NCBI RefSeq assembly: GCF_025660475.1
Contig: NZ_JAOUSF010000003.1
Coordinates: forward strand, 736,141-800,140
Reading direction: 5' to 3'
DNA: 64,000 bases
Source of the DNA: Perspicuibacillus lycopersici
GTDB lineage: Bacteria > Bacillota > Bacilli > Bacillales > Caldibacillaceae
Positions 19,701-30,023 of this stretch are shown piece by piece. Position 1 is the first letter of the stretch, and each line of letters begins with the position of its first letter. A program made the position numbers and the translations under genes. The notes under the pieces were generated by a model that saw only the letters and a program-made list of their open reading frames with translations, had not been told where the DNA came from and did not search any database.

Positions 19701-19976
19701 ATGATGGATTACTATCGACAGCAACAAATTCCGAGTGGCTTCGGTGGACCTGGTGGCCCTGGCGGATTCGGTGGTTCTGGTGGTTTTGGTGGCCCTAGTG
19801 GTCCCGGTGGTGGTTTTGGAGGGCAAGGCGGATTGGACTTAAGCTCCCTTATTCCAGGATTTTCAGGAATGAATACCCGTATTACACGACTAGAAAGACA
19901 AGTGAATCGCTTAGAAAACCAAATCGATCAGTTAGACCGTCGTCTCACAAGAATAGAAAGACAATTAGGACGTTAA
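19701..19976 (+). CDS. Glycine-rich protein with C-terminal coiled coil
   Basis: This 91 aa protein is built of two unlike halves. Residues ~12-46 are almost only glycine, phenylalanine, proline and serine in GGFGG/GGPGG repeats. The last ~35 residues form a heptad-like basic helix (ITRLERQVNRLENQIDQLDR) that should oligomerise. This layout recalls small spore-coat or surface-assembly proteins, but I recognise no named family. The longest frame begins seven codons earlier across the ribosome site GAGGAGG; I chose the first ATG after it, 12 bases downstream, and a second ATG follows immediately. GC content in the repeat is well above its neighbours because of glycine codons. It has its own terminator. 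Confidence 0.7.
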   Translation: MMDYYRQQQIPSGFGGPGGPGGFGGSGGFGGPSGPGGGFGGQGGLDLSSLIPGFSGMNTRITRLERQVNRLENQIDQLDRRLTRIERQLGR

Positions 19977-19984
19977 ATATCGAG

Positions 19985-20019
19985 AAAAAAGAGGATTTCT
20001 ATTTGGGAAATCCTCTTTT
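19985..20019. terminator. Bidirectional terminator, glycine-rich gene / murJ
   Basis: AAAAGAGGATTTC and GAAATCCTCTTTT form a 13-base-pair stem with T-rich sequence on both exits, between convergent genes. Confidence 0.9.
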
Positions 20020-20073
20020 ACATTCTAAATAAAAATACTAGATGACACAGATAGCTTTTGAATACAAGTTTAT

Positions 20074-21702
20074 TTAACTTAATCGTCGTTTCAAGCTGCT
20101 CATCTGTTCAGGGAATAGAAAGTATATTAGTCGTGATTTCACACTTAAATAAAAATAAACAGCCATTCCAAAAATAGCACATATCGCAATAATTATTAGC
20201 GATTGTATCGAGTATTCTGGTGATAAAAATAGTAATAGAATTTTGTAAACGAAAAATACCGTTATCACCATAATCATATTAAAGATGATAATTAAAATTC
20301 CCCGGCGGAATACTAAACGATAATGGTAATTAGCGTAATAACGAATGACAAAAAGGTTAATAATAATTGCCGTTAAATAGCCAATAATTGTTGCATAAAT
20401 AGCACCCTTTGTTTCATATGCTTCAATCAATGGAATATTTATAATCAATTTAATCAATAATCCTAATAATAAGCTAAACACAGTAAAACGTTGCTCATTG
20501 ATTCCTTGTAAAATCGCAGCCGTTACAGAAAACAATGCAAACAGTATGGCAACTGGTGCATAGGTTGCCAAAATTTCAGCACCAAATGTATCAGCTTCAT
20601 AAAAAACAGTATACAATGGACCAGCTAATAGAGAAATTCCTAGCGCTGCAGGAAGTGTTAAATATAATAAAACTTGAAACGTTTGGTTAAGTTGTAGTTT
20701 CAAATCTTTTATATTTTGATTTACATAAGATTTCGTAATCATCGGAACAAGCGTAAGTGAAAAAGCAGTCGCTAATGATACAGGAATAATTACCAATTTA
20801 TGTGAATTATAATTTAATGTTGCAAAAGCATCATTTGCTTCATTTAATCCCATGCCTAACGACACCATTGTTTTATTAAAGGTTAATGTATCTACCATTT
20901 GGAACATTGGATTAGCAATACCGACAATAATAAACGGAATAGCAGATATAAAAATTTCTTTATAAATTTCCTTCAAGGAGATTTGAACGGTCCCTTTATC
21001 TTTCGAAAGCAGCTCGTTTAAATATGGCCTTCTCTTTATCCAATACCAGAATAAGACAAGCAATCCACCAATCGCCCCAACGAAGGCAGCAAATGTAGCA
21101 ACTTTAACTGCTTCTACAATATCCCCATGAATTATTTTCATTACAACAAATGCACCGATTAATAAAAATGCAATACGTACAATTTGCTCAACCACCTGTG
21201 AAACGGCGGAAGGCCCCATCGATTGATGTCCCTGAAAGAAGCCACGAATTAAGCTCATGAACGGAACGACAATTAATGCGAAGCTTACCGCCCGTATAAC
21301 TGCAACAACATCGCCAACAGCAACCGATTCTGTAGCATTTTTTACCTCATCTGCATCTGGAATAATGAAATCTGCTAAAAGCGGTGACAAAAAATACAAA
21401 ATTAAAAAGGCAGCAAAACCTGTAATCAGCATGATCACCATACCAGACTTGAATAACTTGCGACCGACGGCATATTCCTCTAGCGTATTATATTTCGAAA
21501 TAAATTTGGATACAGCTAAAGGAATACCTGCAGTAGCAATACTAATAAAGATCGTATATGGTACATACCCATATTGGTAAAGTGCTACACCTTGCTTACC
21601 GACTAACGCAAAAAATGGTATAACATAAAACAATCCAAGAAATTTTGAAATATATGTTCCGAGGGTTAAAATAAACGTTCCCCTCATCAATTTTGAAGAC
21701 AT
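20074..21702 (-). CDS. murJ: MurJ (YtgP), lipid II flippase of the MOP superfamily
   Basis: This integral membrane protein of about 542 aa has roughly 14 hydrophobic segments. It opens with GTFILTLGTYISKFLGLFY, the MVF/polysaccharide-exporter signature. In B. subtilis YtgP was identified as MurJ, which moves lipid II across the membrane for peptidoglycan synthesis, with Amj as a backup. The longest frame starts at tandem TTG codons; the ATG at 21702 (MSSKLMRG) has AAGGG six bases upstream and is preferred. It is divergent from ytfP and convergent with the glycine-rich gene. Confidence 0.9.
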   Translation of the reverse strand: MSSKLMRGTFILTLGTYISKFLGLFYVIPFFALVGKQGVALYQYGYVPYTIFISIATAGIPLAVSKFISKYNTLEEYAVGRKLFKSGMVIMLITGFAAFLILYFLSPLLADFIIPDADEVKNATESVAVGDVVAVIRAVSFALIVVPFMSLIRGFFQGHQSMGPSAVSQVVEQIVRIAFLLIGAFVVMKIIHGDIVEAVKVATFAAFVGAIGGLLVLFWYWIKRRPYLNELLSKDKGTVQISLKEIYKEIFISAIPFIIVGIANPMFQMVDTLTFNKTMVSLGMGLNEANDAFATLNYNSHKLVIIPVSLATAFSLTLVPMITKSYVNQNIKDLKLQLNQTFQVLLYLTLPAALGISLLAGPLYTVFYEADTFGAEILATYAPVAILFALFSVTAAILQGINEQRFTVFSLLLGLLIKLIINIPLIEAYETKGAIYATIIGYLTAIIINLFVIRYYANYHYRLVFRRGILIIIFNMIMVITVFFVYKILLLFLSPEYSIQSLIIIAICAIFGMAVYFYLSVKSRLIYFLFPEQMSSLKRRLS

Positions 21703-22121
21703 ATAATCCCTTCCCAACAAATTTTCTCTATAATTTTTTTAATTACACATTGCTCTAACCTCATACGTTTCTCTATTCATTATTTTTATCGAAAGCTATA
21801 GAGCATTCGTCCATATTTAAAACATCAACTTAAGCGCTACGAACAAAATCAATGGTTAACGTTATAAGGTAGTATTACTAGGTTGCCCCAAAATAATGAT
21901 AGGCAAAAATTACACTATATGTAGTTTACATGTTTTTCGGTAGATTTGACAATTTTCTTTTGCACATTTTGTCGAACTTTCCTTTTCTCTTTTGTTTTAC
22001 TATAATAAAATGAAACTCTAATAATAATATATTCCACCCTCTTGAGGCGTTAAGGAAATCGACATAACTTGATTTTTCCCGAGAAAATATAATGCATTTT
22101 AAATGAAAGTGAGATAAAAAA
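21703..22121. other. Intergenic region, murJ / ytfP
   Basis: This is 419 bases between divergent genes. It should carry both promoters (a TATAAT-like TACTATAATAAAA lies near 22000 on the plus strand), but I recognise no structured RNA, repeat or small gene. Confidence 0.4.
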
Positions 22122-23399
22122 ATGAACGTAGATGTTTTAGTTATCGGAGGTGGCCCGAGCGGACTAATGGCAGCTATTGCCGCTGGCGAATCCAATGCAA
22201 AAGTAATGCTAGTTGATAAAGGAAATAAATTAGGGAGGAAACTGGCGATTTCTGGTGGTGGTCGCTGCAATGTCACCAATCGTCTCCCACTAGATGAAAT
22301 TGTGAAGCATATTCCTGGAAATGGTAGGTTTTTATATAGTGCCTTTTCCGTATTTAATAACGAGGACATTATTCGCTTTTTTGAAAAGCTTGGTGTCTAT
22401 TTAAAAGAGGAAGATCACGGGCGAATGTTCCCTGTAAGCAATGATGCAAAATCCGTAGTCAATGCCTTACTAAATCGACTAGAAGAATTACATGTAGATA
22501 TTCGAACAAACTGTCCTGTTGCCGATATTCATTATAAGGATGGTCATGTTTCAGAAGTCGTTTTACAAAATGGGGAGAAAATCACTGCTAGTTCAGTTGT
22601 AGTTGCTGTTGGTGGGAAATCAGTCCCTCATACTGGTTCTACAGGAGATGGCTATCCGTGGGCAGAAAAGGCTGGACATACGATAACCGATTTATATCCA
22701 ACAGAGGTACCGTTGCTATCTGATGAACCATTTGTAAAAGAACGAACACTTCAAGGACTATCGTTACGCAACGTTGCATTATCTGTACTAAATCCAAAAG
22801 ATAAGCCGATTATTACCCATCAAATGGATATGATTTTTACCCATTTCGGCGTATCTGGTCCTGCAGTATTACGCTGCAGTCAATTTGTCGTCAAAGCGAT
22901 GAAAAAATTTCATACGGCACACGTGACGATGAAGCTTGATGCCCTTGTAGATAAGTCAGAAGAAGAAGTAGTTCAAGCAATCCAGTCAAAAGTGAAAGAA
23001 GAACCAAAAAAAGCGGTAAAAAATGCGATAAAAGGATTGTTGCCAGAACGTTACTTACTATTTCTACTTGAGAAAGATGGAATTGATCCTGACGCACAAA
23101 TGTCTTCATTATCTAAAGAAAAAATCCGCACATTCGCTGGTAGCTGTAAAAACTTCCGATTCACCGTTAATGGTACACAACCGATTGAAAAAGCGTTTGT
23201 TACCGGTGGTGGAGTTTCGATTAAAGAAGTGGAACCAAAAACACTTGCATCGAAAAAAATGGCTGGCCTTTATTTCTGTGGAGAAATATTGGACATCCAT
23301 GGCTACACTGGTGGTTATAATATTACTTCTGCTCTGGTAACCGGAAGACTTGCTGGCAAAAATGCCGCACAATTTGCATTAACGAATCCCATTCAATAA
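22122..23399 (+). CDS. ytfP: YtfP, BaiN/HI0933-type flavoprotein
   Basis: This FAD-dependent oxidoreductase is 425 aa. The N-terminal dinucleotide-binding fold [19 protein letters not shown] (from residue 5) and the family signature [16 protein letters not shown] near residue 45 place it in the HI0933/BaiN family. A later [16 protein letters not shown] and the C-terminal GYTGGYNI complete the FAD site. The substrate is unknown for most members. It is cytosolic and starts at an ATG after GAAAGTGAG. Confidence 0.9.
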   Translation: MNVDVLVIGGGPSGLMAAIAAGESNAKVMLVDKGNKLGRKLAISGGGRCNVTNRLPLDEIVKHIPGNGRFLYSAFSVFNNEDIIRFFEKLGVYLKEEDHGRMFPVSNDAKSVVNALLNRLEELHVDIRTNCPVADIHYKDGHVSEVVLQNGEKITASSVVVAVGGKSVPHTGSTGDGYPWAEKAGHTITDLYPTEVPLLSDEPFVKERTLQGLSLRNVALSVLNPKDKPIITHQMDMIFTHFGVSGPAVLRCSQFVVKAMKKFHTAHVTMKLDALVDKSEEEVVQAIQSKVKEEPKKAVKNAIKGLLPERYLLFLLEKDGIDPDAQMSSLSKEKIRTFAGSCKNFRFTVNGTQPIEKAFVTGGGVSIKEVEPKTLASKKMAGLYFCGEILDIHGYTGGYNITSALVTGRLAGKNAAQFALTNPIQ

Positions 23400-23416
23400 A
23401 TATATTTGTAATATAA

Positions 23417-23468
23417 AGAAGCTGATCAAAAGGATTAAAAAAATCTTTCTCGACCAGCTTCTATTATT
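23417..23468 (+). terminator. Terminator after ytfP
   Basis: AGAAGCTG and CAGCTTCT pair around a long A/T-rich loop and are followed by ATTATTT. The long loop makes it a moderate candidate. Confidence 0.45.
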
Positions 23469-23520
23469 TAGGCTATTTTATTAAACTGTTATTTTAAAAT
23501 TTTCGTACACGATTACAATG

Positions 23521-23706
23521 TTAATTTCTATACACTACCATTGCGCTAAAGCAATAAATTTGTTCTTCTTCCTCTTCCTCCATCATTGCTGCAACATGGT
23601 ATTTAATATCAATTAACTTACTTTCGTCGATTTTTGCTAGAAAATTATTCATTTCATGTTCCAAATCTTTTTCATGCTCGAAATCAAAAACCTTTACTCT
23701 GACCAT
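23521..23706 (-). CDS. cse60: Cse60-like sporulation protein
   Basis: This 61 aa protein begins MVRVKVFDFEHEKDLEHEMN, matching Cse60 (YteV), a sigma-E-dependent sporulation protein of unknown mechanism. It ends with a YCFSAMVVYRN strand after an acidic run of seven glutamates. The longest frame adds 13 residues; the ATG at 23706, just after GGGGAG, gives the family N-terminus. The spacing to that site is short (four bases). It lies 38 bases before the ytwF stop region on the same strand side, but no shared function is evident. Confidence 0.8.
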   Translation of the reverse strand: MVRVKVFDFEHEKDLEHEMNNFLAKIDESKLIDIKYHVAAMMEEEEEEQIYCFSAMVVYRN

Positions 23707-23783
23707 TTTTCTCCCCACTATTCCTTTTATCATTATCGTGGTCAAATTTGGTTATTTTTATAACTGAATTCTAAATAATTTTA

Positions 23784-24101
23784 TTATTTAGTGTTTTCAT
23801 CATTCCATTCGAGATCGCCTTCCCAAGCTAGCATTCCACCTACCATATTCACTACTTGATAGCCTTGGTCTTCTAGGTAGTGACAAACATTACCGCTTCT
23901 TCCGCCAGAACGACAAATAAAAATATATTCTTTTTTCTTATCCAGCTCATTTAATCGATTCGGGATCTCCCCCATTGGAATATGCTTCGCTCCTGGTATC
24001 ATTCCTTCTTCAACTTCATCTGATTCCCTAACATCAATGATTTCTAGTTGTTCTTCATTTTCGATTTTTTCTTGTAGCTCATTTGGGGTAATAGTTTTCA
24101 T
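23784..24101 (-). CDS. ytwF: YtwF, single-domain rhodanese
   Basis: This 105 aa cytosolic rhodanese domain has the active-site loop C-R-S-G-G-R-S near residue 67 and the opening motif IIDVRESDEVEEGMIPGA. The persulfide-carrying cysteine is present, so it should act as a sulfur carrier, possibly for tRNA thiolation or thiol repair; the partner is unknown. The gene is next to leuS, as in B. subtilis. The ATG follows AAAGGATG. Confidence 0.9.
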   Translation of the reverse strand: MKTITPNELQEKIENEEQLEIIDVRESDEVEEGMIPGAKHIPMGEIPNRLNELDKKKEYIFICRSGGRSGNVCHYLEDQGYQVVNMVGGMLAWEGDLEWNDENTK

Positions 24102-24152
24102 TTATTAATCATCCTTTCAATTTACATAATTACTATTTTAACTAAAAAAATA

Positions 24153-24387
24153 GAGGCTGGGACAAAAGTATTTTTATGTAAGAGAATCCGAACAAAGTTA
24201 AGTAGGTAAATTCGCTCCGGAAATATACTTCGCTTTCCGCGGGCATGGCCATAGCCTCCTCCTTTCGCTACGCTTCGTGCGGGGTCTTCAGCTCATGCTT
24301 TTCCCGCAGGAGTCTACGTATATTTCCTCCGCTATCCGAAGTATTGTTCGTCTTACATTTAAACATCCATTGTTATGTCCCAGCCTC
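24153..24387. repeat. 235-bp intergenic palindromic repeat element
   Basis: The element is bounded by perfect 12-bp inverted ends, GAGGCTGGGACA and TGTCCCAGCCTC. Inside, a second nested pair (CGGAAATATAC near 24217; GTATATTTCC near 24320) and a GC-rich core with GGGCATGGCC and GAGGAGG-type motifs allow one long folded structure. It contains no gene and lies between ytwF and leuS. Similar GAGGCTGGGACA-ended, GC-rich non-coding repeats are scattered in many Bacillaceae genomes. It is clearly GC-richer than its surroundings and probably mobile in origin. Confidence 0.8.
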
Positions 24388-24425
24388 ATATCTTGTTGTT
24401 CGTTTAAATCAATTATCGGTCGCTT

Positions 24426-26840
24426 TTAGTTTGCGACGATATTGACTAGTTTTCCTGGTACAGCAATGATTTTTCGAATAGTAGCTCCTTCTAATAGTGA
24501 TTTCACGGTTTCATCAGCTAACGCTACTTTTTCTAGATCCTCTTTACTTATATTTGCCGCTACCATTTTCTTTGCTTTTACTTTTCCGTTAATTTGGATA
24601 ACGATTTCGACTTCATTGTCTACTAGCTTATCCTCATCAAAGGTTGGCCAAGTTGCATAGGTGATTGACTCCTGATGGCCAAGTTTTTCCCATAGCTCTT
24701 CTGCAATATGTGGACAAATTGGAGAAAGTAACTTAACAAATCCTTCCACATAAGCTTTTGGAAGCTCCTCTGCTTTGTATGCTTCATTAATGAACACCAT
24801 CATTTGAGAAATTGCTGTGTTAAAATGAAGTGCCTCGTAATCTTCGGTTACCTTTTTCACTGTCCGATGGTACACTTTTTCCAATGATCCACCGACTTTA
24901 TCAACAATTTTCGGAGAAACTCCACCATCTTCTTCAATAAATAGGCGCCAAACACGGTCTAGGAAACGACGGGAACCATCAAGGCCATTCGTCGACCATG
25001 CAACAGATGCATCTAGTGGGCCCATAAACATTACATATAGTCTTAGTGTATCCGCACCATGGCTTTCGACAATATCATCAGGGTTTACAACATTCCCTTT
25101 TGATTTACTCATTTTTTCATTACCTTCTCCAAGAATCATTCCTTGGTTGAATAATTTTTGGAAAGGCTCTTTCGTTGGTACAACGCCTACATCATATAGT
25201 ACTTTATGCCAGAAACGTGCGTACAGAAGATGTAGTACCGCATGCTCTGCACCACCAATATAAATATCAACAGGTAGCCATTCTTTTAGCTTTTGTGGAT
25301 CTGCAATAAATTGATCATTGTGCGGATCGATATAGCGAATATAGTACCAGCAGCTGCCTGCCCATTGTGGCATTGTATTTGTTTCCCGACGACCCTTTTT
25401 ACCTGTTACTGGGTCCACTACTTCTAACCAATCGGTTGCATTTGCTAGCGGTGACTCGCCAGTACCTGAAGGTTTAATTTCTTTCATTACTGGAAGACGT
25501 AATGGTAATTCTTCTTCTGGAACGGTTGACATTGTACCATCTTCCCAATGAATCACTGGAATTGGTTCACCCCAATACCGTTGACGGCTAAATAGCCAGT
25601 CCCGAAGTTTATAGGTTACTTTTTTCGTACCAATACCTTTTTCTTCCAACCATCCAATCATTTTTCTGATAGCATCTTGCTTATTTAAACCGTTTAGGAA
25701 GCCGGAATTTACATGCTCGCCATCACCAGTATAAGCTTCTTTTTGAACATCACCACCAGCAACGACTTCAACTATCGGAAGGTCAAACTTGCTAGCAAAT
25801 TCATAGTCCCGTTCATCATGTGCTGGTACTGCCATAATGGCACCTGATCCGTAACTAATCAGCACATAATCTGCAACCCAAATTGGCATTTTTTCATCAT
25901 TCACCGGATTTACAGCATAAGCCCCTGTAAATACCCCTGTTTTTTCTTTTGCTAGATCGGTACGTTCTAGATCAGATTTCTTTTGCACTTCTTCTATATA
26001 CGCATCAACTGCCGCTTTTTGTTCAGCTGTTGTAATCTTGTTTACTAGCGGATGCTCTGGCGCAATAACAGCATATGTTGCTCCAAATAATGTGTCTGGA
26101 CGAGTAGTGAAAACAGTAATCGTTTCGTCATGTCCGGCAATATCAAATGTAATTTCTGCCCCTTCCGAACGACCAATCCAGTTTCTTTGCATTTCCTTTA
26201 AGCTCTCTGGCCAATCTAGCTCTTCCAGATCTTCAAGGAGACGATCCGCATATTCTGTAATTTTTAGTACCCATTGTTTCATTGGTTTTCTAATAACGGG
26301 ATGACCGCCGCGTTCACTTTTTCCATCAATAACTTCTTCATTCGCTAAAACAGTTCCAAGAGCTGGGCACCAGTTTACAGCTACTTCATCCACATATGCT
26401 AGCCCTTTGTTGTAAAGCTGGATAAAAATCCATTGTGTCCATTTATAGTAATCTGGATCTGTAGTATTTACTTCACGATCCCAATCATAAGAAAATCCTA
26501 ATGCATTTAATTGGTTCTTAAATGTTTGGATATTATGTTTTGTAAACTCCGCAGGTTCATTACCAGTATCAATAGCATATTGTTCTGCTGGTAGACCAAA
26601 TGCATCCCAGCCCATTGGATGAAGGACATTGTAGCCTTGCATTCTTTTTAACCGTGCTTGAATATCGACAGCAGTATAGCTTTTCGGATGTCCGACATGT
26701 AGCCCTGCTCCTGATGGATATGGGAACATTCCCATCGCAAAAAATTTCGGTTTCCCTTCATCTTCTGTTGTTTTATACGTATTATTTTCTTGCCAATATT
26801 TTTGCCATTTCTTTTCAATCGAATGATGTTGAAAACTCAT
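24426..26840 (-). CDS. leuS: LeuS, leucyl-tRNA synthetase
   Basis: This class I synthetase of 804 aa charges tRNA-Leu. The ATP-site motifs are present: HVGH at residues 48-51 (the HIGH motif) and KMSKS near residue 575. The editing CP1 domain lies between them ([12 protein letters not shown] near 247), with an anticodon-binding and C-terminal domain after. The ATG has a strong AAGGAGG. Expression is controlled by the T-box leader at 26964-27225, so uncharged tRNA-Leu should raise synthesis. Confidence 0.97.
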   Translation of the reverse strand: MSFQHHSIEKKWQKYWQENNTYKTTEDEGKPKFFAMGMFPYPSGAGLHVGHPKSYTAVDIQARLKRMQGYNVLHPMGWDAFGLPAEQYAIDTGNEPAEFTKHNIQTFKNQLNALGFSYDWDREVNTTDPDYYKWTQWIFIQLYNKGLAYVDEVAVNWCPALGTVLANEEVIDGKSERGGHPVIRKPMKQWVLKITEYADRLLEDLEELDWPESLKEMQRNWIGRSEGAEITFDIAGHDETITVFTTRPDTLFGATYAVIAPEHPLVNKITTAEQKAAVDAYIEEVQKKSDLERTDLAKEKTGVFTGAYAVNPVNDEKMPIWVADYVLISYGSGAIMAVPAHDERDYEFASKFDLPIVEVVAGGDVQKEAYTGDGEHVNSGFLNGLNKQDAIRKMIGWLEEKGIGTKKVTYKLRDWLFSRQRYWGEPIPVIHWEDGTMSTVPEEELPLRLPVMKEIKPSGTGESPLANATDWLEVVDPVTGKKGRRETNTMPQWAGSCWYYIRYIDPHNDQFIADPQKLKEWLPVDIYIGGAEHAVLHLLYARFWHKVLYDVGVVPTKEPFQKLFNQGMILGEGNEKMSKSKGNVVNPDDIVESHGADTLRLYVMFMGPLDASVAWSTNGLDGSRRFLDRVWRLFIEEDGGVSPKIVDKVGGSLEKVYHRTVKKVTEDYEALHFNTAISQMMVFINEAYKAEELPKAYVEGFVKLLSPICPHIAEELWEKLGHQESITYATWPTFDEDKLVDNEVEIVIQINGKVKAKKMVAANISKEDLEKVALADETVKSLLEGATIRKIIAVPGKLVNIVAN

Positions 26841-26963
26841 GAAACTTCCTCCTTATACTTACTCATTCAGTGTGTTCCGTAAGATGCTCTTTTATAAGCG
26901 CAATTTCTTTTAAAAACTTTTGATAAATTAGGAAAACAATCTTGACAATAAAAAATTACAAAA

Positions 26964-27225
26964 TAAAAAATCCCCCCATCCCAAATGATAAATTTGGGAC
27001 GAGAGGATTGTTAGCTCCCGCGGTACCACCCATATTAATGCATAACCTAATGGATATACATTCGCTTCATTTTCCCGTAACGTGGGTCAACCATCCGGCA
27101 AATACTACTTCTCTTTCATATTTGCAACTCAAAGGCGAGTTCATGATGCGCCTGACTGACTTGCACCTACCGTCAGCTCTCTAAATCAGGATTGCAGTCA
27201 TTACTACTCCTTTTCACCGTTTTTC
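26964..27225 (-). promoter_or_regulatory. T-box riboswitch leader of leuS
   Basis: On the minus strand the T-box sequence GGGTGGTACCGCGGG stands at 27017-27031, followed by a terminator stem (TCCCAAAT / ATTTGGGA, 26978-27000) and TTTTTT. Upstream stem I includes the AGAGAGCTGACGG and GGTGCAAGTCAG-type elements and a specifier loop near 27135 reading GAACTCG, giving CUC, a leucine codon. This matches the gene it controls. Uncharged tRNA-Leu pairing should stabilise the antiterminator. Confidence 0.92.
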
Positions 27226-27243
27226 TATTATTAATTATGCAAT

Positions 27244-27272
27244 ATTATAGAAAACATTTCTATAAAAAGCAA
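27244..27272 (-). promoter_or_regulatory. Sigma-A promoter of the leuS leader
   Basis: On the minus strand TTGCTT (27267-27272) and TATAAT (27244-27249) are separated by exactly 17 bases, just upstream of the T-box stem I. Confidence 0.75.
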
Positions 27273-27361
27273 GTAATTCTTCGTAAATTATACATTTTTA
27301 ATTCTATTTTGTCGAATTTTCGGTTTTTATTGATGGATGAAATTATGTTTACTCAAAAAGC

Positions 27362-28171
27362 TTAATTTCTTACAGATTGTGTAGCCATTTTATCATGCAG
27401 AAATGCCCATATTCCGATACAGAACACGACAATTGATCCAATCCAAAAAGAAGAACTAAAAACTCCTAGAAATAGCGATTGATAAAATAGAGCACCATAT
27501 ATTCCACCGATGATTGGACCAAGAACTGGAATCCATGAATATCCCCATTCTGATGAGCCTTTTTTATTAATCGGTAATAAGTAATGGGCAATTCTTGCTC
27601 CTAGGTCTCGGGCAGGATTGATGGCAAAACCGGTAGTTCCCCCGATAGACATACCGATTGCCATGACAATTAATCCAATAATAATGGGGTGAAGACCATC
27701 GCTAAAGCTATTCGTTCGGATTGTTAATATTCCTAAAACGAATAGAAAGGTACCTACTAATTCACTTAATAAGTTTGCCGGCGTGTTCCTTAGTGCTGGA
27801 GATGTCACGAATACATTTAACTTTCGACTCCCTTCTGGGGTAACTTTCCAATGTGGCAAATAAAATAAATAAACAACAACTGCTCCAAATATTGCACCTA
27901 GTAATTGTCCACTTATATAAACAAATACTTCACTCCAAGAAAATTGACCGATAATCGCAAGACCTAATGTAAGAGCAGGATTTAAATGTGCACCACTATA
28001 GGCAAATACTGTGTACGTACCGACCATATAAGCGAGACCCCAGCCTATTGAAATCGTTAGCCAGCCACTTCCATTCGCTTTTGTTCCACGTAAAATTACG
28101 CCTCCTGCAACACCAATTCCAATTAATACAACAATAAACGTACCAATAAGCTCAGCTAAAAAATCTGTCAA
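27362..28171 (-). CDS. MIP-family aquaglyceroporin (GlpF-like)
   Basis: This six-helix channel for glycerol and/or water carries both half-helix signatures, SGAHLNPALT (first NPA near residue 62) and FAINPARDLGAR (second NPA near 184). The aspartate after the second NPA is typical of glycerol facilitators rather than strict water channels. The longest frame adds 39 non-homologous residues. The TTG at 28171 has GGGGGAG seven bases upstream and begins directly with TDFLAELIGTF, so the protein is about 269 aa. No glycerol kinase lies beside it. Confidence 0.9.
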   Translation of the reverse strand: MTDFLAELIGTFIVVLIGIGVAGGVILRGTKANGSGWLTISIGWGLAYMVGTYTVFAYSGAHLNPALTLGLAIIGQFSWSEVFVYISGQLLGAIFGAVVVYLFYLPHWKVTPEGSRKLNVFVTSPALRNTPANLLSELVGTFLFVLGILTIRTNSFSDGLHPIIIGLIVMAIGMSIGGTTGFAINPARDLGARIAHYLLPINKKGSSEWGYSWIPVLGPIIGGIYGALFYQSLFLGVFSSSFWIGSIVVFCIGIWAFLHDKMATQSVRN

Positions 28172-28445
28172 AAGATAACTCCCCCTTCCTCTATTGATGA
28201 CATTTCCATTGATATAGAGAGTCTGCTTTTTACAAGCATTTGATAAACGAACAGAACTAATATAATGATAGCTTTGCGAAAAAAACAATTCCTTCGTCCA
28301 ATGTATATTACAAAAATGCTTTCCTCATGAATGGAAATTTGTTTGTAATATTTTTTATAAGAAAGTAAAGAATAGTGTAGAAAATAAACGTCAATGAATC
28401 GCTATGTTTACTTTGCGCATGTTTCCAAAAAATGCCTCGCATAAA

Positions 28446-28480
28446 AAAATGGGTAACCATCCATTTGGTTACCCATTTTT
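28446..28480. terminator. Terminator after the MFS gene
   Basis: AAATGGGTAACCA and TGGTTACCCATTT form a 13-base-pair stem with T runs on both exits. It lies 12 bases after the MFS stop. The rest of the 318-base gap between the MFS gene and the aquaglyceroporin shows no gene. Confidence 0.9.
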
Positions 28481-28489
28481 TACAATTAT

Positions 28490-29686
28490 TTAAAATGACA
28501 TTGTATTTGGTTGTTCTTCTTTTTTTAGCCCTCTGTCATAAAGGATGGTTGTTACAGCTGCAATTCCAAATAAGAATAGGAGACAGATGAATAAGACGTT
28601 CATCCCGTATAAGTCGACAAGAATCCCCCCGAATAGTGGACCTACCATTCTGCCTACGGTTGCTGCACTATTCACGATTCCTTGGAACATTCCTGCTTTC
28701 CCTTTTGGAGCAAGTGAATCAGCAACCGTTGGAATTGCTGGCCAAACTAACATTTCTCCGAAAGTCATAATAATCATAGCAGCCAAAAAGCCAATAAACG
28801 CTGTGGAAACAGAAGCGGCACTAAATGCAAGGAAAAAGATAGCTAGACCAATTAAGATTTGTAATTTCACTGTTTTAGCAAATCGCTTAATAAATTTCGC
28901 CAATAACGGCTGGGCAAGCACAATTAATGCCCCATTCACTGTCCATAGTAAGCTATATTGCTCAAGTGAAATATTAATTTCTTGTGTGTACGTCGCAATG
29001 GTAGATTGCCACTGAACATAAGCAATCCAACAAAGGGCATAGCCTGTGGAGAGAATTAGCAATGCGGTCATGCCTCGTTTATTTTCCTTTGTTAGCAATT
29101 TATTTTCTGCTTTAGAAACAGCTACACTTGCCACTGTATCCTCTGATATATTTTTAAAGAAAAAGAAAGCCGTCGCAAAGAAAATGAAATAAAGCATCAT
29201 ATTAGATACAAAGATTAATTCAAAGGATATAGATGCTATAAAGCCCCCCATAGCAGTACCAACCGCAACTCCAAGATTTGCTGCAACATACATTGCGTTA
29301 AACGGTTTTCGTCCTCCCTCTTTCCAGGCAGCTCCCGCTAATGCATACATCGCAGGATTAACGACACCTGATCCAAACCCAATAATAATTAAAAATACGG
29401 TGTACATCATAAATTCATGCCAAAAGGTAATCCCTATAAGCGCAGCTAACGTGATTCCCGATCCAAATACAATCGATTTATAACCACCTAGCTTATCAAA
29501 GAAATATCCACCAGCGAGGTTTCCAATAACACTTGCGGCAGCATTTAGCATTAACACGAATCCGGCAACTGACATTGACTTGCCTAAATGTTCATGAAGA
29601 TAAATAGTATTCAATGGCCATAAAAAAGAGCCACCTGTAACATTCACTACCATTCCTATAATAATTATCCATAAAGCACGTGGCAT
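28490..29686 (-). CDS. MFS transporter, 12-helix
   Basis: This integral membrane protein of 398 aa has about 12 hydrophobic helices in two sixfold bundles joined by a central charged loop (about residues 185-205). The loop between helices 2 and 3 reads GGYFFDKLGGYKS, the major facilitator A-like motif. It belongs among drug-efflux-type MFS proteins by general appearance, but substrate and direction cannot be told from sequence. The ATG follows AAGGAGCG. It is monocistronic. Confidence 0.88.
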   Translation of the reverse strand: MPRALWIIIIGMVVNVTGGSFLWPLNTIYLHEHLGKSMSVAGFVLMLNAAASVIGNLAGGYFFDKLGGYKSIVFGSGITLAALIGITFWHEFMMYTVFLIIIGFGSGVVNPAMYALAGAAWKEGGRKPFNAMYVAANLGVAVGTAMGGFIASISFELIFVSNMMLYFIFFATAFFFFKNISEDTVASVAVSKAENKLLTKENKRGMTALLILSTGYALCWIAYVQWQSTIATYTQEINISLEQYSLLWTVNGALIVLAQPLLAKFIKRFAKTVKLQILIGLAIFFLAFSAASVSTAFIGFLAAMIIMTFGEMLVWPAIPTVADSLAPKGKAGMFQGIVNSAATVGRMVGPLFGGILVDLYGMNVLFICLLFLFGIAAVTTILYDRGLKKEEQPNTMSF

Positions 29687-29909
29687 AAAAGCGCTCCTTA
29701 AAATTTATTTAATATATATTGCTATATGAAAGCATGGTTATGTTCATGAGTTCTACGTTAATTTCGTATAACAAAATAATTTTAGAGCTTTTCATATATT
29801 AGTGCAATGGAATAATATTGCTAAAAAAATAATTATTTATTTTGTTTATTACGTATATTCGTTAAAAATCGACTTGAATAAAATGACAGGTTATCTTAAT
29901 AAACGAAAA

Positions 29910-29958
29910 TGACTGAATACACATAGATTCCAGTTAGAAATCATGGTGTATTCAGTCA
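29910..29958 (-). terminator. Terminator after ytzC
   Basis: TGACTGAATACAC and GTGTATTCAGTCA are perfect 13-base arms around a 23-base loop. The minus-strand exit reads TTTTCGTTT. The rest of 29687-30023 is AT-rich, with the MFS promoter presumably inside and no gene. Confidence 0.7.
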
Positions 29959-30023
29959 ATTTGTTTGAGATTCAGGAAATTTTTCAACTCTCTAATTAGC
30001 TTTAAACAAAAATGTAGAAATCA

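Noticed and set aside
21926..22369. 147-codon minus-strand frame overlapping the ytfP start
   Set aside because: It is antisense to the conserved FAD-binding codons of ytfP and has no ribosome site.
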